A stretch of 64,000 bases of DNA from NCBI RefSeq assembly GCF_045679555.1, contig NC_092087.1, positions 22,406,925 through 22,470,924 of the forward strand, read 5' to 3'. Positions 13,110-26,550 of the stretch are shown here, piece by piece. Positions within the stretch are counted from its first letter, which is position 1; each line of letters starts with the position of its first letter. A model generated the notes under the pieces. The model saw nothing but the letters and a program-made list of their open reading frames with translations. It was not told the origin of the DNA and ran no database searches. This DNA is from Salvelinus alpinus. Its lineage: Eukaryota > Chordata > Actinopteri > Salmoniformes > Salmonidae. A program made the translations under genes and the position numbers.

Positions 13110-14935
13110 ATCGTTTAGGACCTTGAGTGTGGCTGAGGTGAACCCATGACCAGCTCGGAAACCAGATTGCATAGTGGAGAAGGTACGTGGGATTCGAAAT
13201 GGTCGGTGATCTGTTTGTTAACTTGGCTTTCTAATATTTTAGAAAGGCAGGGCAGGATGAATATAGGTCTATAACAGTTTGGGTCTAGAGTGTCACCCCC
13301 TTTGAAGAGGGGGATGACCGCGGCAGCTTTCCAATCTTTGGGGATCACAGATGATACGAAAGAGAGGTTGAACAGGCTAGTACTAGGGGTTGCAACAATT
13401 TCGGTGGATAATTTTAGAAAGGGAGGGTCCAGATTGTCTAGCCCAGCTGATTTGTAGGGATCCAGATTTTGCAGCTCTCTCAGAACATCAGCTGTCTGGA
13501 TTTGGGTGAATGAGAAGCGGGGGGGGGGGGCTTGCGCAAGTTTCTGCAGGGGGTGTTGAGATGTTGGCCAAGGTAGGGGTAGCCATGGCCAGCCGTAGAA
13601 AAATGCTTATTGAAATGATCAATTATCGTAGATTTATCGGTGGTGATAGTGTTTCCTATCCTCAGTGCCGTGGGCAGCTGGGAGGAGGTGCTCTTATTCT
13701 TCATAGACTTTACAGTGTCCCAAAACGTTTTGGAATTAGTGCTGCAAATTTCTGTTTGAAAAAGCTAGCCTTAGCTTTCCTAACTGACTGAGTATATTGG
13801 TTCCTGACTTCCCTGAAAAGTTGCATATCGCGGGGGATATTTGATGCTAATGCAGAACGCCACAGGATGTTTTTGTGCCTGGTCAAGGGCAGTCAAGTCT
13901 GGGGTGAACCAAGGGCTATATCTGTTCTTAGTTCTACATTTTTGAATGGGGCATGCTTATTTAAGATGGTGAGGAAATCACTTTTAAAGAGCAACCAGGC
14001 ATCCTCTACTTACGGGATGAGGTCAATATCCTTCCAGGATACCCGGGTCAGGTCGATTAGAAAGGCCTGCTCGCTGAAGTGTTTTAGGGAGCGTTTGACA
14101 GTGATGAGGGGTGGTCATTTGACCGTGGACCCATTACGCACGCAGGTAATGAGGCAGTGATCGTTGAGATCCTGGTTGAAGACAGCAGAGGTGTATTTGG
14201 AGGGCAAGTTGGTCAGGATGATATCTGTGAGGGTGCCCATGGTTACGGATTTAGGGTTGTACCTGGTAGGTTCCTTGATAAATTATTTGAGATTGAGGGT
14301 GTCTAGCTTAGATTGTAGGACGGCCAGGGTGTTAAGCATGTCCCAGTTTAGGTCACCAAACAGTATGAGCTCTGACGATAGATGGGGGCGATCAATTCAC
14401 ATATGGTGTCCAGGGCACAGCTGGGGGCTGAAGGGGGTCTATAACAAGTGGCAATGGTGAGAGACGTGTTTCTGGAAAGGTGGATTTTTAAAAGTAGAAG
14501 CTCTAATTGCTTGGGCACAGACCTGGTTAGTATGAAAGAACTTTGCAGGCTATCTCTGCAGTGGATTGCAACTCTGCCCCTTTGGCAGTTCTATCTTGTC
14601 GGAAAATGTTATAGGTTGGGGATGGAAATTTCTGGATATTTGGTGGCCTTCCTGAGCCAGGATTCAGACACGGCTAGGATATCTGGGTTGGCGGAGTGTG
14701 CTAAAGCAGTGAATAAAACAAACTCAGGGAGGAGGCTTATAATGTTAACATGCATGAAACCAAGGCCGTTACAGAAGTCAACAAATGAGAGCGTCTGAGG
14801 AATGGGAGTGATGCTGGGGGCTGCAGGGCCTGGGTTAACCTCTACATCACCAGAGGAACAGAGGAGGAGTAGGATAAGAGCATGGCTAAAGGCTATAAGA
14901 ACTGGTCATCTAGTGCGTTGGGAACAGAGAGTTAA

Positions 14936-16730
14936 AACTTCTTGTCAATAGGGGGGCGCTGTTTTCACTTTGGAAAAAATCGTGCCCAAATTAAATGGCC
15001 TCGTACTCTGTTCTAGATCATACAATATGCATATTATTATTACTATTGGATAGAAAACACTCTGAAGTTTCTAAAACTGTTTGAATTATATCTGTGAGTA
15101 AAACAGAACTCATTTGGCAGCAAACTTCCTTACAGGAAGTGAAAAATCTGAAAACGAGGTTCTGTGTCAGTGCCTGCCTATTCAACTGGCTTTTATTTAT
15201 CGATCTGTATGCACTTCATACGCCTTCCACTAGATGTCAACAGGCAGTGGAAGGTTGAATGGGGTGTCTAGCTTGATCTGAGGCCGAATAAGAGCTTTTG
15301 GAATGACACGTCAGCTCTTTTGGCAGTTATCGACGGCGCGCAGGGGAGCCTCACATTCTCTTCTGAAAAGCGTTCGTTATACACGGCGAATTGCTCCGGC
15401 TCTGATTTTATTTGATACATATGAGAAAAACATCATAAAGTAGGATTTTTCAACCGAGTTTGATCAGTTTATTCAACGTTTATTGGGAATTTTGGAATTT
15501 TTCGTTCCATGCGCTAAGAGAAGATGGGCATGTTCGCGCCACATGGCTAGCCAAAGTTGCTAATTCGACACAAGAAATGGACATTCTAAAATCAAACAAC
15601 GATTTATTCTGGAAATAGGACTCCTTGCACAACATTCTGATGGAAGCTCAAGAAAGGTAAGAGAATATTTATGATGTTATTTCGTATTTTTGTGGTAAAT
15701 GTTGACTCCAACAAGGCGGAGAATATGTGAGCGCTGTCTCACAATACTGCATGCTGTATGTTCTACTAAAGTTATTTTTAAAAATCTAACACAGCGGTTG
15801 CATTAAGAACCAGTGTATCTTTAATTTGCTGTACAACATGTATTTTTTAGTAAAGTTTATGATGAGTTCTTTGATTAGATTAGGTGACTGTCCAAAATAT
15901 CTCTGGAGATTTTGATGAATTGTTGCTACGTATTCACAATGTATAACCACGATTTGCAGCTCTAAATATGCACATTTTCGAACAAAACATAAATGTATTG
16001 TATAACATGATGTTATAAGACTGTCATCTGATGAAGTTGTTCATGGTTAGTGATTAATTTTATCTCTATTTTGTCGGTTTGCGTTGTGTGTTTGGCTACT
16101 GTAGTGAGCTAATAGAAATATATATTGTGTTTTCGCTGTAAAACACTTAAAAAATTGAAAATATTGGCTGGATTCACAAGATGTTTATCTTTCATTTGCT
16201 GTACACCATGTATTTTTCATAAATGTTTTATGATGAGTATTTATGTATTTCACGTTGCTCTCTGTAATTATTCTGGCTGCTTTGGTGCTATTTGTGATGG
16301 TGGCTGCAATGTAAAACTATGATTTATACCTCAAATATGCACATTTTCGAACAAAACATAAATGTATTGTATAACATGTTATAAGACTGTCATCTGATGA
16401 AGTTGTTCAAGGTTAGTGATTAATTATATCTTTATTTTGTCGGTTTTGTGAAAGCTACCTATGCGGTGGAAACATGGTGAAAACCTGCCGTTGTGTGTTT
16501 GGCTATTGTGGTTAGCTAATAGAAATACATATTGTGTTTTTACTGTAAAACATTTTAAAAATCGGAAATGATGGCTGGATTCACAAGATGTTTATCTTTC
16601 ATTTGCTGTATTGGACTTGTGATTTCATGAAATTATATTATATGATATCCCTGTCCCGTTAGGCTAGGCTATGCTAGTCAGCTTTTTTGATGAGGATGCT
16701 CCCGGATCCGGGATGGGTATTAAGTAAAGG
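14936..16730. mobile_element. TTAA-flanked non-coding element, 1.8 kb
   Basis: Flanked by TTAA at 14932-14935 and 16731-16734. The empty site is readable in LINE copy C (minus of about 34347-34370, where 'gaacagagaattaaaggagc' is uninterrupted). The left end is 'aacttcttgtcaatagggg' and the right end '...attaagtaaagg'. It has no transposase. It contains an internal tandem repeat of about 370 bp (marker 'aatatgcacattttcg' near 15966 and 16335) and a splice-donor-like 'caagaaaggtaaga' near 15650. A diverged relative is at 39504. A TTAA target duplication is characteristic of piggyBac; assignment to that superfamily is inference because no coding part or long inverted repeat is seen. Confidence 0.75.
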
Positions 16731-17826
16731 TTAAAGGAGCAGATTTCTGGGTGCGGAAGAATAGATTCAAGGCATAATGTACAGACAAGGGTATGGTAGG
16801 ATGTGAGTACAGTGGAGGTAAACCTAGGCATTGAGTGATGATGAGAGAGGTTTTGTCTCTAGAGCCACCATTTAAGCCAGGTGAGGTCACCGCATGTGTG
16901 GGGGGTGGAAAAAAAGGGCTAGCTAAGGCATATTGAACAGGGCTGGAGGCTCTACAGTGAAATCAGACAAAAATCACTAACCGAAACAGCAATAGACAAG
17001 GCATATTGACATTAGGGAGAGGCATTTGTAGCAGAGTGATCATTGGGTCCAGTGAGTAGCTAAGCGAGCTGGAGACACGGCAATTCAGACAGCTATCAGG
17101 CCGGGATAGCAGGCTAGCAGATGGGCCTCAGGGGGATGTCGCAACGGAAGAGCCTGTTGAAACTTCCTTGGACGGATTACGTCGACAGACCAGTCGTGAT
17201 GGATCTGCGGGGGTCTGTGTTGGCAGCTAAGGGTCCAGGCCAATTGGCAAAAGAGGTATTGAAACCCAGGAATTGTCTGAGGGGTCTCTTCAGCTAGCCG
17301 GGAGATGGGTCTAGCTCGAGGCTAGCTCCAGCTAACTGGTGCTTGCTTCAGGACAGAGATGTTAGCCAAGAGTAGCCACTCGGATAGCAGCAAGCTAGCT
17401 GCGATGATCTGGAGTAAAGGTTCAAAGCTTGCAGTAGTAATCCGGAGATGTGGTGGAGAAAAAGGAGTCCGATATGCTCTGGGTTGATTTCGCGTTGTGC
17501 AGACTAGCAGGAATTGACCGGGCTGATCCTGGCTGATGTCCGCGTTAACAGTAATGACCGCTAGCAGTGGCTAACTGACTACTAGCTAGTAGCTAGTTAG
17601 CTGGCTAGCTTCTGATGGGGGTTCCGGTTCTAAAGTATAAAAAAAATAGCAGATCCATACCACATTCGGTGAGGAGGGTTGCAGGAGAGTATGTTCAGTC
17701 CGTTGATGGAAATTGAGATTAAAAATCAAAAAAATATGTATAAAATATATACAAAGAAAACGATATATACACGGGATGGGACAAGACAAATAAAACAGAC
17801 GCCCAACTGCTACGCCATCTTGGAAA

Positions 17827-18049
17827 TACCTATAAATAATGAAAAGTAATAACATTGGCCAGTGTTGTCTAATACCATTTTTCGGGCTTACCCAGAATTG
17901 CCGATGAGTATTATTTTCAAATGAGACTTAGGTTTGTCCAATTATGTCATGAGTTAGAAACATCTGCTCTTTCCATGACATAGACTGACCAAGTGAATCT
18001 AGGTGAACGCTATGATCCCTTATTGATGTCACCATTTCAATTAATGTAG
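17827..18049. other. No gene seen between LINE A and a Tc1 remnant
   Basis: About 220 bp of unassigned sequence. Nothing supported. Confidence 0.5.
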
Positions 18050-18476
18050 ATGAAGGGGAGGAGACAGGTTAAAGAAGGATTTTTAAGCCTTGAGACAATT
18101 CGTACATGGATTGTGTATGTGTGCCATTCAGAGGGTGAATGGGAAAGACAAAAGATTTAAGTGCCTTTGAACGGGGTATGTTAGTAGGTGCCAGATGCAC
18201 TGGTTTGAGTGTGTCAAGAACTGCAACGCTGCTGGGTTTTTCAAGCTAAACAGTTTCCAGTGTGCATCAAGAATGGTCCAGCACCCAAAGGACATCCAGC
18301 CAACTTGACACAACCGTGGGAAGCATTGGAGTCACCATGGGCCAGGATCCCTGTGGAATGCTTTCGACACTTTGTAGAGTCCATGCCCGGATGAATTGAG
18401 GCTGTTCTGAGGGCAAAAAAGGGTGCAACTCAATATTAGGAAGGTGTTCCTAATGTTTTGTACACTCCATGTATTT
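18050..18476 (+). mobile_element. Tc1-like remnant, internally deleted
   Basis: Contains a transposase N-terminal reading ('FERGMLVGARCTGLSVSRTA' type) that jumps abruptly to a C-terminal-like '[17 protein letters not shown]' and then to an end sequence 'ggaaggtgttcctaatgttt' plus 'tgtacactc', typical of a salmonid Tc1 family. The left inverted repeat is absent. Non-autonomous dead copy. Confidence 0.6.
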
Positions 18477-18506
18477 TAACAGCATGGATGTACATGTATT
18501 TATGTA

Positions 18507-18938
18507 CAGTTGAAGTCTGAAGTTTACATACACCTTAGCCAAAGACATCTAAACTGAGTTTTTCACAATTCCTGACATTTAATCCTAGTAAAAATTCCCT
18601 GTTTTAGGTCAGTTAGGATCACCACTTTATTTTAAGAATGTGAAATGTCAGAATAATAGTAGAGACAATGATTTATTTCAGCTTTAACTTCTTTCCTCAC
18701 ATTCCCAGTGGGTCAGAAGTTTACATACACTCAATTAGTATTTGGTAGCATTGCCTTTAAATTGTTTAACATGGGTCAAACGTTTCGGGTAGCCTTCCGC
18801 AAGCTTCCCACAATAAGTTGGGGGAATTTTGGCCCATTCCTCCTGACAGAGCTGGTGTAACTGAGTCAGGTGTGTAGGCCTCCTTGCTCGCACATGTTTT
18901 TTCAGTTTTGCCCACAGATTTTCTATGGGATTGAGTCA
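18507..18938 (-). mobile_element. Sleeping Beauty-type Tc1 fragment (one terminal repeat)
   Basis: Begins at a TA with cagttgaagtctgaagttta, the outer end of the salmonid Sleeping Beauty family. It contains both direct-repeat copies of the IR/DR structure ('gaagtttacatacac' near 18519 and 18718). It then reads in reverse into the 3' transposase coding end before stopping at 18938. The sequence matches the right-hand end of the fuller copy at 23317-25586 in inverse orientation. Truncated; cannot encode transposase. Confidence 0.85.
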
Positions 18939-19416
18939 GTGAGTGTGTATTTTACAAATATATGTACATACATTTTATTTATTTATATTTTTGACAAATA
19001 CATTTTCGTAATATATTTAAATATATTTATATTTTATTGAAATATATTCCAACATATAATTTTTCCATGTTTGAAACACAATCCTCCTTTTTTTGTCCAC
19101 ATACATTTTCTTAATTTATTCAGCTGGTTATTGATTTGAACAATTTGTGCCAAGTTTCTTGGAAAATAAGCTACAAAACATGTTTAGTACATTCCTGAGA
19201 TTTCAATATTCCATTCAATGCAGTGCACGCAATCCCCTCCCAGCGCAGAAAGCAGAAAGCAAGAAGCCTGGCATCTTGGAAAGTCCCTCAACAACTGAGC
19301 CAATTATTTGAAAGTGATCTTATTATTCCCATTGAATGAAGACACTCCATTTAAAATGAATGAACCTCAGCTACTGAAACATTTCCACCACCAGAGGGTG
19401 GTCATATGATGTTATA
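18939..19416. other. AT-rich stretch, no gene seen
   Basis: Very AT-rich 'atatttatattt' sequence near 18950-19050, then unassigned sequence. No supported frame. Confidence 0.5.
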
Positions 19417-20900
19417 AACTCAGCAAAAAAAGAAACGTCCCTTTTTCAGGACCCTGTCTTTCAAAGACAATTCATAAAATCCAAATACCTTCACAGATCT
19501 TCATTGTAAAGGGTTTAAACACTGTTTCCCATGCTTGTTCAATGAACCATAAACAATTAATGAACATGCACCTGTGGAACGATCGTTAAGACACTAACAG
19601 CTTACAGATGGTAGGCAATTAAGGTCGCAGTTATGAAAATTTAGGACACTAAAGAGGCCTTTCAACTGACTCTGAAAAACACAGGGTCCCTGCTCATCTG
19701 CGTGAACATGCCTTAGGCATGCTGCAAGGAGGCATGAGGACTGCAGATGTGGCCAGGGCAATAAATTGCAATGTCCGTACTGTGAGACGCCTAAGACAGC
19801 GCTACAGGGAGACAGGATGGACAGCTGATCGTCCTCGCAGTGGCAGACCATGTGTAACAACACCTGCACAGGATCGGTACATCTGAACATCACACCTGCG
19901 AGACAGGTACAGGATGGCAACAACAACTGCCCGAGTTACACCAGGAACGCAAAATCCCTCCATCAGTGCTCAGACTTTCCGCAATAGGCTGAGAGAGGCT
20001 GGACTGAGGGCTTGTAGGCCTGTTTTAAGGCAGGTCCTCACCATACATCACTGGCAACAACGTCGCCTATGGGCACAAACCCACCGTTGCTGGACCAGAC
20101 AGGACTGGCAAAAAGTGCTCTTCAATGACGAGTCGCGGTTTTGTCTCACCAGGGGTGATGGTCGGATTCGCGTTTATCGTCGAAGGAATGAGCGTTACAC
20201 CGAGGCCTGTTCTCTGGAACGGGATCAATTTGGAGGTGGAGGGTCCGTCGTGGTCTGGGGCGGTGTGTCACAGCTTCATCGGACTGAGCTTGTTGTCATT
20301 GCAGGCAATCTCAACGCTGTGCGTTACAGGGAAGACATCCTCCTACCTCATGTGGTACCCTTCCTGCAGGCTCATCCTGACATGACCCTCCAGCATGACA
20401 ATGCCACCAGCCATACTGCTCGTTCTGTGCGTTATTTCCTGCAAGACATGAATGTCGGTGTTCTGCCATGGCCAGCGAAGAGCCCGGATCTTAATCCCAT
20501 TGAGCACGTCTGGGACCTGTTGTTTTCGGAGGGTGAGGGCTAGGGCCATTCCCCCCAGAAATGTCCGGGTAATTGCAGGTGCCTTGGTGGAAGAGTGAGG
20601 TAACATCTCACAAAAAGAACTGGCAAATCTGGTGCAGTCCATGAGGAGGAGATGCACTGCAGTACTTAATGCAGCTGGTGGCCACACCAGATACTGACTG
20701 TTACTTTTGATTTTGACCACCCCCCCTTTGTTCAGGGACACATTATTCAATTTCTGTGAGTCACTTGTCTGTGGAACTTGTTCAGTTTATGTCTCAGTTG
20801 TTGAATCTTGTTATGTTCATACAAATATTTACACATGTTAAGTTTGCTGACAATAAACGCAGTTGACAGTGAGAGGATGTTTCTTTTTTTGCTGAGTTGA
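19417..20900 (+). mobile_element. Tc1/mariner element, second family, degenerate
   Basis: Ends are 'aactcagcaaaaaaagaaac' at the left and its inverse '...tttttttgctgagttga' at the right, with TA on both sides (19415-19416, 20901-20902). 1,484 bp. Contains a broken DD34E transposase on the plus strand. Confidence 0.85.
19690..20697 (+). pseudogene. Tc1-type transposase pseudogene
   Basis: The longest open part is 19914-20543 (209 codons). Catalytic motifs are Asp in VLFNDESRF, Asp in LQHDNATSHTARS and Glu in [12 protein letters not shown], a DD34E spacing. Upstream, 'TGWTADRPRSGRPCVTTPAQ' is in frame with an early stop just before the open part. Downstream of HVWDLL the frame shifts and the C-terminal end (...GGHTRY) resumes in another frame near 20670-20697. 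At least two disabling changes. Confidence 0.8.
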
Positions 20901-20902
20901 TA

Positions 20903-23316
<2,414 letters not shown>

Positions 23317-23630
23317 TGGTTGAAGTCAGAAGTTTACATACACTTCGGTTAGAGTCATTAAAACTCATTTTTCAACCACTCCACAAATGTCTTGTTAACA
23401 AACTATAGCTTTGTGTATGACACAAGTAATTTTTCCAACACTTTTTTACAGACAGATTATTTAACTTATAATTCACTGTATCAAAATTCCAGTGGGTCAG
23501 AAGTTTACATACAGTAAGTTGACTGTGCCTTTAAACAGCTTGGAATTTACATAATTTGTGTCAATTGGAGGTGTACCTGTGGATGTATTTCAAGGCCTAC
23601 CTTCAAACTCAGTGCCTCTTTTCTTAACAT

Positions 23631-25358
23631 CATGGGAAAATCAAAAGAAATCAGCCAAGACCTCAGAAAAAACTGTAGACCTCCACAAGTCTGGTTCATC
23701 CTTGGGAGCAACTTCCAAACACCTGAAGGTACCACGTTCATCTGTACAAACAATAGTACGCAAGTATAAACACCATGGGACCACGCAGCCGTCATACTGC
23801 TCAGGAAGGAGACGCGTTCTGTCTCCTAGAGATTAACGTACTTTGGTGCGAAAAAGGCAAATCAATCCCAGAACAACAGCAAAGGACCATATGAAGATGC
23901 TGGAGGAAACAGGTACAAAAGTATCTATATCCACAGTAAAACGAGTCCTATATCGACATAACCTGAAAGGCCACTCAGCCTAGGAGAAGCCACTGCTCCA
24001 AAACTGCAAAAAAAAAGCCAGACTACGGTTTGCAACTGCACATGGGGACAAAGATCGTACTTTTTGGAGAAATGTCCTCTGGTCTGATAAAACAAAAATA
24101 GAACTGTTTGGCCATAATGACCATCGTTATGTTTGGGGGGAAAAGGGTGACGCTTGCAAGCCGAAGACCACCATCCCAACCGTGAAGCACGGGTGGCAGC
24201 ATCATGTTGTGGGGGTGCTTTGCTGCAGGAGGGACTGGTGCACTTCACAAAATAGATGGCATCATGATGAGAAATTATGTGGATATATTGAAGCAACATC
24301 TCAAGACATCAGTCAGGAAGTTAAAGCTTGGTCGAAATTTTTTTTTTTTTTTTTTTTTTTTTCACCTTTATTTAACCAGGTAGGCTAGTTGAGAACAAGT
24401 TCTCATTTGCAACTGCGACCTGGCCAAGATAAAGCATAGCAGTGTGAACAGACAACACAGAGTTACACATGGAGTAAACAATAAACAAGTCAATAACATG
24501 GTAGAAAAAAAGAGAATCTATATACAATGTGTGCAAAAGGCATGAGGTAGGCAATAAATCGAATAATTACAATTTAGCAGATTAACACTGGAGTGATAAA
24601 TCATCAGATGATCATGTGCAAGAAGAGATACTGGTGTGCAAAAGAGCAGAAAAGTAAATAAATAAAAGCAGTATGGGGGGTGAGGTAGGTAAATTGGGTG
24701 GGTAGTTTACAGATGGACTATGTACAGCTGCAGCGATCGGTTAGCTGCTCGGATAGCAGATTTTTAAAGTTGTTGAGGGAGATAAAAGTCTCCAACTTCA
24801 GAGATTTTTGCAATTCGTTCCAGTCGCAGGCAGCAGAGAACTGGAAGGAAAGGCGTCCAAATGAGGTTTTAGCTTTAGGGATGATCAGTGAGATACACCT
24901 GCTGGAGCGCGTGCTGCGGGTGGGTGTAGCCATCGTGACCAGTGAACTGAGATAAGGCGGCACTTTACCTAGCATAGCCTTGTAGATGACCTGGAGCCAG
25001 TGGGTCTGACGACGAACATGTAGCGAGGGCCAGCCGACTAGGGCCGAAATGGGTCTTCCAAATGGACAATGACCCCAAGCATACTTCCAAAGTTGTGGCA
25101 AAATGGCCTAAGGACAACAAAGTCAAGGTATTGGAGTGGCCATCACAAAGCCCTGACCTCAATTCCTGTAGAACATTTGCGGGTAGAACTGAAAAAGTGT
25201 GTGCGAGCAAGGAGGCCTACAAACCTGACTCAGTTACACCAGCTCTGTCAGGAGGAATGGCCAAAATTCACCCAACTTATTGTGGGAAGCTTGTGGAAGG
25301 CTACCCGAAACATTTGACCCAAGTGAAGCAATTTAAAGGCAATCCTACCAAATACTAA
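23631..25358 (+). pseudogene. Sleeping Beauty-like transposase pseudogene
   Basis: Starts [11 protein letters not shown]... at 23631. The reading then needs frame changes to continue: the HTH part '[20 protein letters not shown]' lies in another frame, with an in-frame stop after VLSPRD. The catalytic core is visible in pieces: 'WSDKTKIELFGHNDHRYVWG' (normally WSDETK), 'MDNDPKHTSKVVAKWPKDNK' and '[10 protein letters not shown]' followed by altered sequence where the catalytic Glu should lie. It ends '...FKGNPTKY' at 25358. Several lesions plus the LINE insertion; inactive. Confidence 0.85.
24339..25041 (-). mobile_element. 5'-truncated LINE (family of A/C) inside the Tc1 copy
   Basis: 703 bp with its poly-A tail as poly-T at 24339-24361, preceded on the minus strand by 'ctacctggttaaataaaggt'. 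The minus-strand frame at about 24718-25041 encodes the ORF2 C-terminus ('ALVGWPSLHVRRQTHWLQVI', 'SLKLETFISLNNFKNLLSEQ'). Flanked by imperfect 9 bp target duplications GG(T/C)CGAAAT at 24330-24338 and 25042-25050. Confidence 0.92.
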
Positions 25359-25588
25359 TTGAGTGTATGTAAACTTCTGACCCACTGGGAATGTGATGAA
25401 AGAAATAAAAGTTCAAATAAATCATTCTCTCTACTATTATTCTGACATTTCACATTCTTAAAATAAAGTGGTGATCCTAACTGACCCAAGACAGGGAATT
25501 TTTACTAGGATTAAATGTCAGGAATTGTGAAAAACTGAGTTTAGATGTCTTTGGCTAAGGTGTATGTAAACTTCTGACTTCAACTGTA

Positions 25589-25860
25589 GCCAGCAACTCA
25601 ACCCCACGATTTGAGATAGAGTTGAGCGGCGACTAGTGTGGGCGGACTGGAGCTCCGACCAAACATAAAATGAAAATGTTATAAAAAAATGACAGATTTC
25701 AGCACCCAAAGAACAGCACACATTTACAGTCTATTGTTGGGGTGCTGAAATATGTCGTTTTTGATAAAAACGTAATTTTATGTGACGTTGGAGCTCCAGT
25801 CCCCCCACACTAGTTGCAGTTTAAATCTATTGTAAATCGTGGAGCTGAGTTTAGTTGGCT
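25589..25860. repeat. Inverted-repeat MITE with TA flanks
   Basis: The left arm 'gccagcaactcaaccccacg' / 'gactagtgtgggcggactgg' / 'agctcc' is matched in inverse by the right arm 'ggagctccagtccccccaca' / 'ctagttgcag' / 'aatcgtggagctgag' / 'gttggc'. The arms are about 85-90 bp each. TA flanks both ends (25587-25588, which is also the TA of the preceding Tc1 element, and 25861-side 'cta'). No coding capacity. Confidence 0.6.
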
Positions 25861-26289
25861 AGTCCAGATATTACTGACACAAGCCACATTAATACCCGTC
25901 AACTCCCCTTTTTTATACAACAATACCATGACATAAATGGAATCATATAGAAAATATTAAAAAATGTTCATGTTAACCATTCCTATCAATAACATAGAAG
26001 TAAATAATGATCATAATAAGGAGTTTCTGGGTATTGATACATTTGCTGACAATTTCTAGTTGGGACTGACTATAGTGAGTCTACCCTAACAGACAAATTA
26101 GATCTCTTGGTATAGCAGGACAAGGAGGTGTGTCTTTCAAAAAGGTTCTCCCCAACCCCTCCCATCGCTCCCTTTCTAACCTTAATCTCAGTCATTTTCG
26201 AGGGGTTCTAGAACTCAGTTAGTCTTCTGGAGATTTTCCCACACATACACAGATACAAACCTCAGGCTGTATGATCTCTTAATCTCTCA

Positions 26290-26361
26290 CCTAGCTGGGT
26301 ATCCTTCTACTGCGGCCGTACTTTACTCACCTTTGACATCCACTCCTCACAGGGACCTCAG
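26290..26361 (+). other. gata1: Possible untranslated first exon of gata1
   Basis: A strong splice donor (gacctcag|gtaggtac) at 26361/26362 lies about 1.55 kb upstream of the first coding exon's acceptor. Vertebrate gata1 normally has a non-coding first exon. The start is not determined; a CACCC-like 'ccaacccctccc' lies at about 26152-26163. Inference only. Confidence 0.35.
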
Positions 26362-26519
26362 GTAGGTACAGCTTTTCTGTCACATTACAGTGCCACTGTA
26401 CACACTATCAGCCTGTGAGTGACAGTGGAAGTGTAATGGTGTGAAACTGGAACCTGTGGAAGTTAGCATTCTGCATTACTCCAGATCATTCGTTGATTGA
26501 TTGGCTGCAACACTATGGG

Positions 26520-26550
26520 AGATAAAAGTGGCAATGGCTTCTTTAGATAA
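26520..26550 (+). promoter_or_regulatory. Pair of GATA motifs in putative gata1 intron 1
   Basis: Two AGATAA motifs in the same orientation at 26520-26525 and 26545-26550, 25 bp apart, and a TTATCT at about 27920 just before the start codon. Autoregulation of gata1 through clustered GATA sites is known in vertebrates; whether this pair acts is unknown. Confidence 0.3.

Larger units (their letters stand above)
11991..17826 (-). mobile_element. APE-type LINE copy A, 5' end present, 3' part missing
   Basis: On the minus strand the element starts near 17826 with 'ccaagatggcgtagcagt'. It passes a long 5' region, then an endonuclease/RT polyprotein ('FMHVNI.SLLP', 'NPDILAVSES', 'SEIPKDWKAAAVIPLFKGGD', 'YCAAVFLDLAKAFDSVNHRI'). 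It breaks off in the RT domain near 11991, after 'FSVYMNDI'. Copy C (34044-38840) shows what should follow (YADD box and C-terminal domain). Many frame breaks make it inactive. It is interrupted by LINE B (12264-13109) and by the TTAA element (14936-16730). Loss of the 3' rather than the 5' end is unusual for a LINE and points to a later deletion. The clade (Rex1/L2/I group) was not resolved. Confidence 0.85.
23317..25586 (+). mobile_element. Sleeping Beauty-family Tc1 copy, split by a LINE
   Basis: The left end (TA at 23315-23316, then 'tggttgaagtcagaagttta') and the right end '...aacttctgacttcaactg' (TA at 25587-25588) are the Sleeping Beauty inverted repeats. Each contains two direct repeats ('cagaagtttacataca' near 23327 and 23498). 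Between 24339 and 25041 a minus-strand LINE tail is inserted. Excluding it, the element is about 1.57 kb, close to the usual 1.6 kb. Confidence 0.93.
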
